A stretch of DNA of 39,174 nucleotides, from the NCBI GenBank assembly GCA_028277085.1, contig JANQHL010000260.1, positions 1 through 39,174 on the forward strand, in the 5' to 3' direction. The position numbers and the translations under genes were made by a program. Below the pieces are notes generated by a model. The model saw only the letters and a list, made by a program, of their open reading frames with translations. It was not told the DNA's origin and searched no databases. This document shows, piece after piece, positions 7,979 to 16,726 of the stretch (the stretch's first letter is position 1; every line of letters starts with the position of its first letter). The DNA is from Flavobacteriaceae bacterium. Its GTDB lineage: Bacteria; Bacteroidota; Bacteroidia; Flavobacteriales; Flavobacteriaceae.

Positions 7979-9238
7979 TTGAATCCCGGAAGCCCAAAAA
8001 AAGTCCTGGTAATCGGTCATCTTTGGCCTGAACCTGCCACAACGGCTGCTGGGGAGCGTATGCTGCAGCTAATCACCGTTTTTCTGAAGCAGCACTATCA
8101 AGTCACTTATGCTACTACGGCCGCAAAAACGCCACATACAGTCAATTTAAAAGCCTTGGGGATACAGGAAGTAGCCATTCTACTGAATGATCCGGAATTT
8201 GATCGTTTTGTGGGTAAATTAGCCCCTGATCTGGTGGTCTTTGACCGATTTATGGTGGAGGAACAATTTGGATGGCGGGTGGCGGAAGCCCATCCGCAAG
8301 CCGTTCGTATTTTAAATACCGAAGACCTCCATTCGCTTCGAGAATATCGTGAACGCTGCGTGAAACAGGGGATGAATTTTACCCCCAAGGAATGGCTGCA
8401 ACAGGACAAAACAAAACGGGAAATGGCCAGTATCTACCGTTCAGACCTCACCTTACTCACTTCATCTTTTGAAAAAAAACTACTGGAGGAACAATTACAG
8501 CTCGCACCCGAATTGCTCCTGTATTTACCCTTTATGCTAACCACACCCGGCAAAGGGACAATTGCAGAATGGCCATCGTTTTCAGAACGAATAGATTTTG
8601 TATCCTATGGGAATGGGAAACATGCTCCGAACATTGATTCGTTTGTATATCTAAAAACCACAATTTGGCCCTTGATTAGGGAAGCCCTACCGACGGCCAA
8701 ACTCCATATCTATGGAGCCTATTTTCCTCAGCAACTTCAACAACTGCACAATCCTTCGGAGGGTTTTCTGGTGCAGGGATGGGTGGAGGACCTTGAGCGT
8801 GTTGTAAACCAGGCCAGAATCGTTTTGGCCCCGGTCCGTTTTGGAGCAGGAATAAAGGGTAAACTCACTTTTGCCATGCAACAAGGTACTCCCAGTGTGA
8901 CGACTACCATAGGAGCAGAAGGCATGCATGATAGTTTTCCTTGGAGTGGGGCAATTGCCGATACCCCGGAGCAATTTGCAGAAAAAGCTTTAGCACTTTA
9001 CACCAACGAGCAAAAATGGAAAGAAATGCAGCAGTACGGCCTGGATATTCTCAAGGGGATCTATTCCGGGGAGAAATGTGCTAAAGCGTTTTTGGAAACG
9101 CTCCTATCCCTTAAGGATTCACTGGAAAATCACAGAAAACAAAACTTCATTGGGGCCTTGTTACAGCATCAGACCATGGCTGCTACCCGATATATGGGGA
9201 AATGGATAGCCGAAAAGCATAGGAAAAATAGTCCTTGA
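7979..9238 (+). CDS. Glycosyltransferase, GT4-like (GT-B fold)
   Basis: The 419-residue protein begins at TTG (7979) so that KVLVIGHLWPEP, the first Rossmann strand of the N-terminal GT-B domain, is kept; an in-frame TAG lies just upstream and the next ATG would remove it. The second half has a typical donor-binding domain: HIYG, VEDLERVVNQARIVLAPVRFGAGIKGK and the later TTIGAEGM. This resembles glycosyl transferases group 1 (Glyco_trans_1_4), which move a sugar from a nucleotide-sugar to a lipid, glycan or protein. It is a lone gene between a helicase and a convergent protease gene, so the acceptor cannot be inferred. Confidence 0.82.
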   Translation: MNPGSPKKVLVIGHLWPEPATTAAGERMLQLITVFLKQHYQVTYATTAAKTPHTVNLKALGIQEVAILLNDPEFDRFVGKLAPDLVVFDRFMVEEQFGWRVAEAHPQAVRILNTEDLHSLREYRERCVKQGMNFTPKEWLQQDKTKREMASIYRSDLTLLTSSFEKKLLEEQLQLAPELLLYLPFMLTTPGKGTIAEWPSFSERIDFVSYGNGKHAPNIDSFVYLKTTIWPLIREALPTAKLHIYGAYFPQQLQQLHNPSEGFLVQGWVEDLERVVNQARIVLAPVRFGAGIKGKLTFAMQQGTPSVTTTIGAEGMHDSFPWSGAIADTPEQFAEKALALYTNEQKWKEMQQYGLDILKGIYSGEKCAKAFLETLLSLKDSLENHRKQNFIGALLQHQTMAATRYMGKWIAEKHRKNSP

Positions 9239-9266
9239 CGTCCCTGGCTGCCGAATCACATTTTCT

Positions 9267-10088
9267 CTACTGATTTTCCCATTTTTTGATTCTGGGCACC
9301 AAAAATATTGCGAGCATAATCAGTAGTGCTAAAAAGATGTTTAGTAAGGTGTAGTCTGTCTGATTGAATCCAGCGGAAAAGACACCCAAGGCAAAGTTTA
9401 CTCCCGTGTGAAAGATGATACAAAGCAATACGCTGCCTTTTGCACGGTTGTATAACCATGCAAAAAAAATACCGAAGGCAGAAACCATGGGGATATAATA
9501 GCCTAACGGAAGTTCGGCAACAGCATTTGGAAAAAAATAAAACAACGGTAAATGCCAAAGGCTCCAGGTTAGGCCAATTACAAAACCTGAGATTTCTGGC
9601 CCAATTTGTTTTTGCAATCGAGGTTGTGCGTAACCCCTCCATCCCAGTTCCTCAGCTATTGGCCCTCCAATGAATGTTGCGAGAAAAACTAAGGGAGTTA
9701 GCAGAAAGAAAAGTACCGGATCATCTTCAGGTAGTCCAAAGCGCTCAGCTAAAACAGTTGTTGTTATCCAAGATCCATTAAAGAACAGGCTATTTATAGC
9801 AATTGCCAGCAATACAATACTAAGTAGCCCAAAAACTGCAATCAGGTAATTGCTGATCTTTACCCGCCACAAGAGCAATGTCGACAATAATTTCCGGACA
9901 CCCTTTTTTCCCTCGTTACATCCTGTAACCAAGATGGCAGAAATTGTCGGTGCAAAAGCGCCGATAAGGATCAAAAAATAGTTTTGCGGGGCGTACATTC
10001 CCAGGGGTATCCACACCGCCCAGGCTAGGGCAAAACACAAACTGAAGTAAGTAAGCAGGGAGATTCTTTCGGTTTTATCACGCGTCAT
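9267..10088 (-). CDS. CPBP family intramembrane metalloprotease (CAAX protease-like)
   Basis: The 273-residue protein has about eight hydrophobic segments. Signature motifs of the Abi/CPBP family are present: the Glu-Glu-x3-Arg motif EELGWRG (Glu146-Glu147), the His motif SLWHLPLF (His179) and the third motif FHTGVN near the C terminus. These residues form the catalytic centre in the membrane. Bacterial members act in prenyl-protein processing, bacteriocin immunity or membrane-protein turnover, and no partner gene is visible to choose between these. A TAATTTTG element (10193-10200, minus strand) could serve as its promoter, overlapping the end of the upstream oxidase gene. Confidence 0.88.
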   Translation of the reverse strand: MTRDKTERISLLTYFSLCFALAWAVWIPLGMYAPQNYFLILIGAFAPTISAILVTGCNEGKKGVRKLLSTLLLWRVKISNYLIAVFGLLSIVLLAIAINSLFFNGSWITTTVLAERFGLPEDDPVLFFLLTPLVFLATFIGGPIAEELGWRGYAQPRLQKQIGPEISGFVIGLTWSLWHLPLFYFFPNAVAELPLGYYIPMVSAFGIFFAWLYNRAKGSVLLCIIFHTGVNFALGVFSAGFNQTDYTLLNIFLALLIMLAIFLVPRIKKWENQ

Positions 10089-10192
10089 GCAGGTGGTTTT
10101 GATTCCTTTATGACGATTGATCTGTAAAGTTGTTACGTGAATTCTTGGGGCTCACCTTTTACTATCAAATAAGAAGTAATGTGCCGCAAAAA

Positions 10193-10200
10193 CAAAATTA
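10193..10200 (-). promoter_or_regulatory. Possible -7 element for the CPBP protease gene
   Basis: On the minus strand these bases read TAATTTTG, an exact match to TAnnTTTG, 104 bases upstream of the protease start. It includes the stop codon of the preceding gene and has no convincing TTG partner. Confidence 0.25.
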
Positions 10201-11361
10201 ACCTTTGCTCACAGTTACCTTTTGTAATTCAGGTATGCTCTTAACGCCTAATTGTACCATATTGTTCTTTAAATCATCAATTAGGATATGAGCCGCGTGA
10301 TCTCCTCCATATTTCCCTAAAGCGGCCACCCCCCAAACAAAAGGTCTACCCAGCAAGACGAAATCCGCGCCCAGGGAAATTGCCCGCATAACATCTAGTC
10401 CGCTTCGAACCCCACTATCAAAAAGTATCGGTACTTTTCCTTTAACGGCTTTAACAATATCTGGTAAGGCTTCAATACTGGTAATCGCTCCATTGAATTG
10501 CCTTGCCCCGTGATTGGAGACGTAAACACCATCCAATCCTATTGCCACAGCCTGTTCGGCATCCTTTGGATGCAGTATTCCTTTAAGTACCACGGGGCCT
10601 TTCCATAGCTCTTTTACTTTCCGGCAATACTCCCAATCCAAAGTACCACCAAGACGATTCCCCACAAAACCACTAACAAATTTCATGTCGGTATTGTTGG
10701 TGTAATGTTCTACGGATCGTAACCTGGGTAAACCCCGAAGCAGTGTGTGATACGACCAAGCAGGATGGGTAATCCCTTGCCACAGCATTTTGGGGGTAAT
10801 TTTTGGCGGGACCGATAACCCGGCTTTTCTACTCCGTTCCCGTCTGCTGGCCATGGGAACATCTGCGGTGATCACAAGGGTATGAAACCCTGCATTTTTT
10901 GCGCGCTCCAAAAGGGAATCCCGTATGTCAGTATCTTTTGGTGGGTATAATTGAAACCAGCCCATCTTGCCTGCAGCAGGCCCAACGGTTTCCGGAGTTT
11001 CAGTGGCCACAGTACTCAGGCAATAGGGAATTTGCATCCGTTTTGCAGTAGCCGCCAGATAGTGTTCGATACGGGGCCACATCAATCCGGTTAATCCTAC
11101 AGGGGCTATCCCGATAGGTGCGGCATAGGTGTTCCCAAACAATATGGTAGTAGCATCGGCATACAACTCCCCTTTGCAGAATCTCGGTAAGAAACGGATC
11201 TCCTGAAAAGCCTGCGTATTGCGATACAGCAAATGTTCATCCCCTGTGCCCGATTCCAAATACTCCCAGGCGACCTTCGGGATCCTTCTTTTGGCTTTCA
11301 ATGCTAAATCATCAATCCTCGGGTAATTATTAGCAAAGTATTCTAGCTTTTTTTTTAGCAT
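10198..11361 (-). CDS. FMN-dependent alpha-hydroxy-acid oxidizing protein (lactate dehydrogenase/oxidase-like)
   Basis: The 387-residue, full-length TIM-barrel protein of the LldD/glycolate-oxidase family would oxidise an (S)-2-hydroxy acid to the 2-oxo acid with FMN. Visible elements are APIGIAPVGLTGLMWP (FMN-binding, about 81-96), Lys260 in VVLKGI (FMN), the catalytic His284 and substrate-binding Arg287 in SNHGARQ, and the phosphate-binding DSGVRSGLDV (315-324) with LGRP later. SNHGARQ has Ala where most members have Gly. The true substrate is not decided by sequence; L-lactate or glycolate is the usual guess. It is followed by the CPBP protease gene and preceded, after a 40-base gap, by a GNAT gene, all on the minus strand. 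Confidence 0.9.
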   Translation of the reverse strand: MLKKKLEYFANNYPRIDDLALKAKRRIPKVAWEYLESGTGDEHLLYRNTQAFQEIRFLPRFCKGELYADATTILFGNTYAAPIGIAPVGLTGLMWPRIEHYLAATAKRMQIPYCLSTVATETPETVGPAAGKMGWFQLYPPKDTDIRDSLLERAKNAGFHTLVITADVPMASRRERSRKAGLSVPPKITPKMLWQGITHPAWSYHTLLRGLPRLRSVEHYTNNTDMKFVSGFVGNRLGGTLDWEYCRKVKELWKGPVVLKGILHPKDAEQAVAIGLDGVYVSNHGARQFNGAITSIEALPDIVKAVKGKVPILFDSGVRSGLDVMRAISLGADFVLLGRPFVWGVAALGKYGGDHAAHILIDDLKNNMVQLGVKSIPELQKVTVSKG

Positions 11362-11401
11362 AAGTGTTGGTTGGTAATGCAGAGGATTCTCAATTGTATA
11401 C

Positions 11402-11788
11402 TTATGATCTCCTTACCATTGTCAAGCCAGTAAATTTAACAAATCCGTATTTGGAATAGTAATCCAATAAAATAGGATTAGCGTTTAGAAATATTTCTTC
11501 AATGTTTTCGCCAAGTCGTAACAGTTCATTTATTATAATTGAACTATAACCTTTGCCTCTGAAAGCGGTATCTACTATAATATCATCCAGAATTCCACGG
11601 AAACAACCATCTGAAATAATACGTCCAAAACCGATTAATTTGTTTGAATGGCGAAGGCACACTATTAGGTCATTGTTGTTGAGCATTTTTGAGACACTTT
11701 CATGACTACGCCTGTTGGCCCAGGAAGTTTGTAAAAAAAGCTCCAACAATTCTTGAGCACCGGGTTTCATGTTTATTTCTACTTCCAT
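11402..11788 (-). CDS. GNAT family N-acetyltransferase
   Basis: The small 128-residue protein shows the GNAT core: ILDDIIVDTAFRGKGYSSII contains the beta-4 strand and the acetyl-CoA pyrophosphate loop (R/Q-x-x-G-x-G/A form, here RGKGYS), followed by the helix INELLRL. The C-terminal LLDYYSKYGFVKF matches the typical motif-B strand and helix (YxKxGF). It would acetylate an amine on an unknown small molecule or protein. It is first in the minus-strand run GNAT, hydroxyacid oxidase, CPBP protease. A TAGTTTTG element (11863-11870, minus strand) could be its promoter. Confidence 0.88.
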   Translation of the reverse strand: MEVEINMKPGAQELLELFLQTSWANRRSHESVSKMLNNNDLIVCLRHSNKLIGFGRIISDGCFRGILDDIIVDTAFRGKGYSSIIINELLRLGENIEEIFLNANPILLDYYSKYGFVKFTGLTMVRRS

Positions 11789-11862
11789 ATTTTAATCTTA
11801 ACAAGGCAAACATCTGTGATTCGAATTAACATTAATCCACTGTTGTGTTAAACTCCGTGCTT

Positions 11863-11870
11863 CAAAACTA
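11863..11870 (-). promoter_or_regulatory. Bacteroidota -7 element, GNAT gene side
   Basis: On the minus strand these bases read TAGTTTTG, an exact TAnnTTTG match 74 bases from the GNAT start. It overlaps by two bases the plus-strand element for menB. Confidence 0.35.
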
Positions 11871-11876
11871 TTTTTG
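11869..11876 (+). promoter_or_regulatory. Bacteroidota -7 element for menB
   Basis: TATTTTTG matches TAnnTTTG exactly, 38 bases before the menB ATG. A TTG at 11843-11845 lies 23 bases upstream, at the long end of the usual -33/-7 spacing. Confidence 0.45.
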
Positions 11877-11914
11877 GCCACATCCATTCTCTTTATCTTT
11901 ATCAAAAATTAAAT

Positions 11915-12757
11915 ATGACTCAACCCGACTGGCAAACGGCTATCGATTTTGATGATATCACCTACAAAAAAAGTAACGGGGTAGCACGTATCGCGTTTAA
12001 TCGCCCGGAAGTCCGAAACGCCTTCCGCCCAAAAACTACAAGTGAATTGTACAAAGCCTTCTACGATGCCCAGGAAGATACTTCCATAGGTGTAGTATTA
12101 CTTTCAGGGGAGGGGCCTTCCCCAAAAGATGGTAAATGGGCCTTTTGCAGTGGGGGCGACCAAAAGGCCAGGGGACATCAGGGCTATGTTGGAGAGGACG
12201 GCTATCATCGCCTGAATATTCTGGAAGTACAACGTTTGATCCGGTTTATGCCAAAAGTGGTGATTGCTGTAGTGCCAGGTTGGGCAGTAGGAGGGGGGCA
12301 TAGCCTTCATGTTGTTTGTGATATGACCCTTGCCAGTAAAGAACATGCTATCTTTAAGCAAACTGATGCTGATGTAACCAGTTTTGACGGTGGATACGGA
12401 TCAGCCTACCTGGCTAAAATGGTGGGACAAAAGAAAGCGCGCGAAATTTTCTTTTTAGGAAGAAATTATTCTGCCCAGGAAGCCCTGGAAATGGGTATGG
12501 TCAATGCCGTAATTCCCCATGCTGAATTGGAAGACACTGCCTATCAATGGGCACAGGAAATATTAGCAAAGTCCCCAACTTCCATTAAAATGTTAAAGTT
12601 TGCCATGAACCTTACCGATGATGGTATGGTAGGACAGCAGGTTTTTGCCGGAGAAGCTACCCGGTTAGCCTATATGACGGATGAGGCAAAGGAAGGGCGA
12701 AACGCGTTTCTTGAAAAACGAAAGCCGGAATTCGGGAAGAACAAGTGGATCCCTTAA
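11915..12757 (+). CDS. menB: 1,4-dihydroxy-2-naphthoyl-CoA synthase
   Basis: The 280-residue crotonase-fold enzyme closes the second ring of menaquinone: o-succinylbenzoyl-CoA to 1,4-dihydroxy-2-naphthoyl-CoA. MenB-specific features are FNRPEVRNAFRP, the CSGGDQ loop, oxyanion-hole WAVGGGH, and QTDADVTSFDGGYGSAY. In the last motif Asp151 stands where bicarbonate-dependent MenB has Gly, marking the second (Asp, bicarbonate-independent) class as in mycobacterial MenB. The C terminus (EGRNAFLEKRKPEF) is also typical. It stands alone; no other men gene is in the window. Menaquinone is the expected quinone of this phylum. It has its own promoter and a terminator-like hairpin. Confidence 0.96.
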   Translation: MTQPDWQTAIDFDDITYKKSNGVARIAFNRPEVRNAFRPKTTSELYKAFYDAQEDTSIGVVLLSGEGPSPKDGKWAFCSGGDQKARGHQGYVGEDGYHRLNILEVQRLIRFMPKVVIAVVPGWAVGGGHSLHVVCDMTLASKEHAIFKQTDADVTSFDGGYGSAYLAKMVGQKKAREIFFLGRNYSAQEALEMGMVNAVIPHAELEDTAYQWAQEILAKSPTSIKMLKFAMNLTDDGMVGQQVFAGEATRLAYMTDEAKEGRNAFLEKRKPEFGKNKWIP

Positions 12758-12762
12758 AACTA

Positions 12763-12795
12763 AAAAGAGCCTTGTCTATTGATCAAGGCCCTTTT
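12763..12795 (+). terminator. Terminator-like hairpin after menB
   Basis: AAAAG-A-GCCTTG pairs with CAAGGC-C-CTTTT around a 9-nt loop, with one internal mismatch, 6 bases after the menB stop. The T run is only four long, so termination may be modest. Confidence 0.6.
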
Positions 12796-12950
12796 CACGA
12801 GAACACTATATGAAAATGAAAAAATTTACTTGTCTTATTATTACATGGTAAATGTACTACAGGACTTGGGTGCAGTGAAATTATTGTTGTGAATTGCCTT
12901 TGTTTTGTGGTGAGGCCTAAAAAAGCTGTAATTATAACGACTTCCGAAGG

Positions 12951-14285
12951 CTACTCTATGGCTTCCGATAAAGCAGCCAGAAACCCATTGATATCAAATT
13001 CCGGGTATTCTGCCAGGCCCGTTCGTACCACCACCAACTCTTTAGAAGGAATAATAAACACATATTGGCCCTGGTAGCCATTCATGGAATAGAGGTCCTT
13101 AGGGATATCTGGGTATTTACCCCCGGCATTTAACCAGAAATGCGCCCCGTAAACGTCCTCGGAGTTTTTAGTAGGTAGGCATATATAGTCCACCCATTCC
13201 GGCGCGAATACTTGTTCCCCGTTCCAATTTCCCCGATTAAGATAGAGTTGTCCTAACCGGCCCCAGTCACGGGTACTGCCCCATCCGTAGGAAGAACCTA
13301 CAAAGTTGCCTTCCATATCCGCTTCAATGAGCATGCTATGCGCCCCTATTTTATCGATGAGTTCGGTATATGGAAAGTCTAAGTACTCCTGGTGTGTCCT
13401 AAACTGTTGTCGTAGTATCCCGGACAAAAGATTTGTGGTGCCGGACGAATAATTCCATATCTCCCCAGGGGGGGCGACAGCTTCTTTGCTGCTTTGCCCT
13501 TTGGTCATATCACTTTCCAGGAACAACATTTTAGTGACATCAGAAATCTTATCATAGCTTTCATCCCATTCCAGACCACTCTGCATCCGCAAAAGGTGAT
13601 TAAGCGTTATTGATTTGCGATCATCTCCATTCCATTCCGAGATAGGAGCCGGCCAATTAACTTCAATCTTACCCATATGTTCCAAGACGCCATAGCAGGT
13701 AGCGAGTACGCTTTTGGTCATCGACCAGCCCAAAATAGGAGTGTCCTGGTCAAAACCGTCTGCATAATTTTCATGTAGCAAATGCCCTTTATACAGCACT
13801 AGTAAGGTTCTTGTTTTTTGAATTTCAGGACGATCGAAGGGTAGGGCCACCGCTTTACGCATCGCATCATAGTTAATTTCCGGGAAAAGGGTGTCTTTTG
13901 AAGGTAAATGCCCCATAGGATAGGGAAAGGAATCAAATCGGACCTGTCGATTTGGTTGAAGATACTCCTTATCCGCTTTGTAATCCCCATTAACCAGCAC
14001 CGCTCCCAGGCCTTCGCGATTAATAGTCTTTCGTTCCAACAATCCGTAGACGTTGGAAACCGCCAGGTCTTCATCATCATCAAACTTGGTAGTAGCAAGA
14101 TTCACTAAAGGAATATTTAAATCATTAGCAACAATATCCGGAGGGTTTCTTTCCCCAATTAAAACACTCGAAGCCATGTATTTGGACGCATATCCTGAGA
14201 TAATATTCAATTTGGGATAATTTTCTAAAGCTGTTATTACAATGATTATTAGCAATAGCAGCAAGATTCTCTTTAACCATTTCAT
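12951..14285 (-). CDS. Class C beta-lactamase-like serine hydrolase, membrane-anchored or exported
   Basis: The 444-residue protein has an N-terminal hydrophobic segment LLLLLIIIVITAL that acts as a signal anchor or signal peptide. The serine beta-lactamase/DD-peptidase fold is shown by SMTK (nucleophile Ser188, base Lys191), the second motif YSS (Tyr279, in place of YxN) and GYQGQY late in the chain. The motif set is shared with esterases and 6-aminohexanoate-dimer hydrolases as well as penicillin-binding proteins. A true beta-lactamase is not implied. The long extension before SxxK (about 185 residues) is larger than in AmpC. It converges on menB and is divergent from the pirin gene with a 56-base gap. 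Confidence 0.87.
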   Translation of the reverse strand: MKWLKRILLLLLIIIVITALENYPKLNIISGYASKYMASSVLIGERNPPDIVANDLNIPLVNLATTKFDDDEDLAVSNVYGLLERKTINREGLGAVLVNGDYKADKEYLQPNRQVRFDSFPYPMGHLPSKDTLFPEINYDAMRKAVALPFDRPEIQKTRTLLVLYKGHLLHENYADGFDQDTPILGWSMTKSVLATCYGVLEHMGKIEVNWPAPISEWNGDDRKSITLNHLLRMQSGLEWDESYDKISDVTKMLFLESDMTKGQSSKEAVAPPGEIWNYSSGTTNLLSGILRQQFRTHQEYLDFPYTELIDKIGAHSMLIEADMEGNFVGSSYGWGSTRDWGRLGQLYLNRGNWNGEQVFAPEWVDYICLPTKNSEDVYGAHFWLNAGGKYPDIPKDLYSMNGYQGQYVFIIPSKELVVVRTGLAEYPEFDINGFLAALSEAIE

Positions 14286-14341
14286 AGGTGGGAAATAACT
14301 ATTATTGTACCTTTCTTTGGATAAATATAACCATTTGAATT

Positions 14342-15211
14342 ATGTCAAACATTGGGTTGATCATTGAAGAGCGCAGCAGGGATATCGGTGATTTCTTAGT
14401 TGGTCGTTTGATTCCTTTTCGAAAAAAGAGAATGATAGGCCCTTTTATTTTTATTGATCACATGGGGCCAACAGTATTAGGCCCAAAGAAATATATGGAT
14501 GTGGATCAACACCCGCATATTGGACTTTCAACGTTAACCTATATGTTGGAAGGGGAAATCATGCACGAAGATAGCATAGGTACGCGGCAGTTGATCCAGC
14601 CAGGAGCGGTCAATTGGATGACGGCTGGAAGCGGTGTTTCCCATACCGAGCGGACACCGGAACACCTCAGGAATGGAAAACAATCTACGGCCCATGGCTA
14701 TCAAATTTGGGTAGCATTGCCGAAAGCGTTAGAGGACATGGCCCCGGCTTTTCACCATGTCCCCGCTGAGCAACTACCAAGGTGGAAAGAGGGTAGTGCA
14801 TCCTTTACCCTTATTGCGGGAACCGGATATGGAAAAGTGTCGCCCTTGCCGGTATATTCCCAATTATTCATGGTGGAAATCAAAAGCAAGGAAGTGTTTT
14901 CACTAAACGTACAAGGAAAATTACAAGGTGAGATCGGGGTTTGCATTGTTGAAGGAACGATCCAGGCCTGCGGAGAAATAATAGGTAAAGGCAATATTTT
15001 GGTTTCCAAAGTTGAAGATACCTGTACGCTGACACTGCTTCCCAATACACACGTATTGTTATTTGGAGGGGAACTTTTTCCAGAGGAACGCCATATCTTT
15101 TGGAATTTTGTAGCTTCTTCCCGAGAAAAAATTGAAAGTGCAAAACAACGCTGGCAGCAGAAGACATTTCCCATGATTGCTCATGACGGTACGTATGTTC
15201 CACTCCCATAA
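14342..15211 (+). CDS. Pirin family protein
   Basis: The 289-residue bicupin begins with the canonical pirin N terminus. The metal-binding residues match human pirin by motif and nearly by number: His57 and His59 in HPHIGLST, His101 and Glu103 in SHTER. DHMGP (about 40-44), the expected WMTAGSG motif and the second cupin with a pirin_C domain are present. Bacterial pirins bind Fe(II) or another metal; some show quercetin 2,3-dioxygenase activity and others act as redox-sensing protein partners. No operon partner clarifies the role. The next gene starts 40 bases downstream. Confidence 0.94.
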   Translation: MSNIGLIIEERSRDIGDFLVGRLIPFRKKRMIGPFIFIDHMGPTVLGPKKYMDVDQHPHIGLSTLTYMLEGEIMHEDSIGTRQLIQPGAVNWMTAGSGVSHTERTPEHLRNGKQSTAHGYQIWVALPKALEDMAPAFHHVPAEQLPRWKEGSASFTLIAGTGYGKVSPLPVYSQLFMVEIKSKEVFSLNVQGKLQGEIGVCIVEGTIQACGEIIGKGNILVSKVEDTCTLTLLPNTHVLLFGGELFPEERHIFWNFVASSREKIESAKQRWQQKTFPMIAHDGTYVPLP

Positions 15212-15251
15212 TACATTAATCCTAATTTTTGATCGCTTTAGGAAGAAGCAA

Positions 15252-16721
15252 ATGAAACGCATTTCAATACTTTGGATCCCGGTGCTTGCCTGCTTGTTTG
15301 CCTGTAAAAAGGATAAGGAACCCAAAGAAGTTGCACTATACAACAACTATTGTGCAAGCTGCCACATAGCGCCAGGTATTCAGGAACTTCCCAAGCATAT
15401 TTGGGAAACCTCGGTACTTCCCGATATGGCCGCTCGCATGGATATTGCCGAAATGCCTGACGATCCGAATGACCCGCGCTCTGGGTTTAGGCCAAAGATT
15501 ACCTTATCCGATTGGATCACATTGAAAAACTACATTGTATCGCTGGCGCCTGATAGTTTATCATCAAATTCCTTGCCCGATTATAGTCCCCTGGAGGGTT
15601 TTAATTCGCATATGCTCAAGATAGATCAGGAAGTTGGCGCTTACTTTACGTTTATGCAATACCGTGATCAAGAGGCAAAACTATTTCTAGGAGATATCTA
15701 TGGCGCGCTTAGTACGTATGACTTTCCAACGAGAAAAATGCAAAAAATATATCAAGGGCTTACACCCATAACCTGGTATAGCCGAAGTGCTGCTATGGAA
15801 TATATTTCTGAAGTAGGCATCCTGGACCCTTCGGAACAGGAAAAGGGGAGTATCATAACACGGAAGGAAAAAGATACTGCCACTTTTCAAACCTCCCTTC
15901 ATCGGCCGGTACATCATTTGGTTGCAGATCTTGATACTAACGGCACAGAAGAAGTGGTTATCTCAGAATTTGGTAATGAAACCGGACGTTTGTCGCTGCT
16001 GGAACAGAAGGATACTGTCACTGTTGAAAAGAAGGTACTATTAAACCAACCTGGCTGCATTAGGACAATAACAAAGGATATGAATCGGGATGGGAAACTG
16101 GATTTGGTAACGCTGACCTCTCAGGGCAATGAGAGTATAACCATACTGTATCAGCAGGATGAGTTACAATTTAAGGCAGAAAAAGTGATCGAATTTAGCC
16201 CTGTATTTGGAAGCAGTTGGTTTGAGTTAATAGATTACGACATGGATGGGAATGACGACATCATTACGGTGCACGGTGATAACGCGGACAAATCCTATGT
16301 ACATAAACCCTATCACGGGATGCGGATTCATCTCAATGATGGTAACAACAATTTTATCGAATCTTACTTTTATCCCTTGAATGGCGCCACACGATGTCTT
16401 GCCAGGGACTTTGATCAGGATGGAGACGTAGACATTGCGCTTTTAAGTACTTTTCCCAATTATGAAGATGCTCCCCAACTCAGTTTTGTGTACCTGGAAA
16501 ATAAGGATAGTGAAGCCTTTACATTTGAAAGTCAAATTTTGGACAATCCCAATACAGGGCGATGGTTCTTACTGGATGCTGGGGATGTGGATCAAGACGG
16601 GGATTTGGATATCGTATTAAGCAGTTTCACCTACACCTTTACCCCGGTTCCGAAACAGTTGTCCCAGCTATGGAAAGAAAGGGAGGTTGATCTATTACTT
16701 TTGGAGAATACGTTACATTAG
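15252..16721 (+). CDS. Lipoprotein with cytochrome c heme site and FG-GAP/VCBS repeats
   Basis: ATG at 15252 is chosen (489 residues) because it starts a clean lipoprotein signal, MKRISILWIPVLACLFAC, with Cys18 as the lipidated residue; an earlier in-frame start would bury it. A single c-type heme motif CASCH (Cys34, Cys37, His38) follows. The rest is a repeat propeller with calcium-binding-like loops: DTNGTEE, DMNRDGKLD, DYDMDGNDD, DFDQDGDVD and DVDQDGDLD. The heme domain resembles small cytochrome c modules and suggests electron transfer at the outer membrane or periplasm. The partner is unknown. It lies 5 bases upstream of the M14 peptidase gene, so the two are probably co-transcribed. Confidence 0.85.
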   Translation: MKRISILWIPVLACLFACKKDKEPKEVALYNNYCASCHIAPGIQELPKHIWETSVLPDMAARMDIAEMPDDPNDPRSGFRPKITLSDWITLKNYIVSLAPDSLSSNSLPDYSPLEGFNSHMLKIDQEVGAYFTFMQYRDQEAKLFLGDIYGALSTYDFPTRKMQKIYQGLTPITWYSRSAAMEYISEVGILDPSEQEKGSIITRKEKDTATFQTSLHRPVHHLVADLDTNGTEEVVISEFGNETGRLSLLEQKDTVTVEKKVLLNQPGCIRTITKDMNRDGKLDLVTLTSQGNESITILYQQDELQFKAEKVIEFSPVFGSSWFELIDYDMDGNDDIITVHGDNADKSYVHKPYHGMRIHLNDGNNNFIESYFYPLNGATRCLARDFDQDGDVDIALLSTFPNYEDAPQLSFVYLENKDSEAFTFESQILDNPNTGRWFLLDAGDVDQDGDLDIVLSSFTYTFTPVPKQLSQLWKEREVDLLLLENTLH

Positions 16722-16726
16722 CGTTC

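Noticed and set aside
12810..12851. Short frame MKMKKFTCLIITW resembling the start of a signal peptide after menB
   Set aside because: Only 13 codons before a stop, with no continuation in other frames; chance or a decayed remnant that cannot be supported.
12951..14285. Beta-lactamase resistance gene
   Set aside because: SxxK and YSS motifs are shared with esterases and peptidases; the long N-terminal extension and lack of class-specific features do not support a resistance role.
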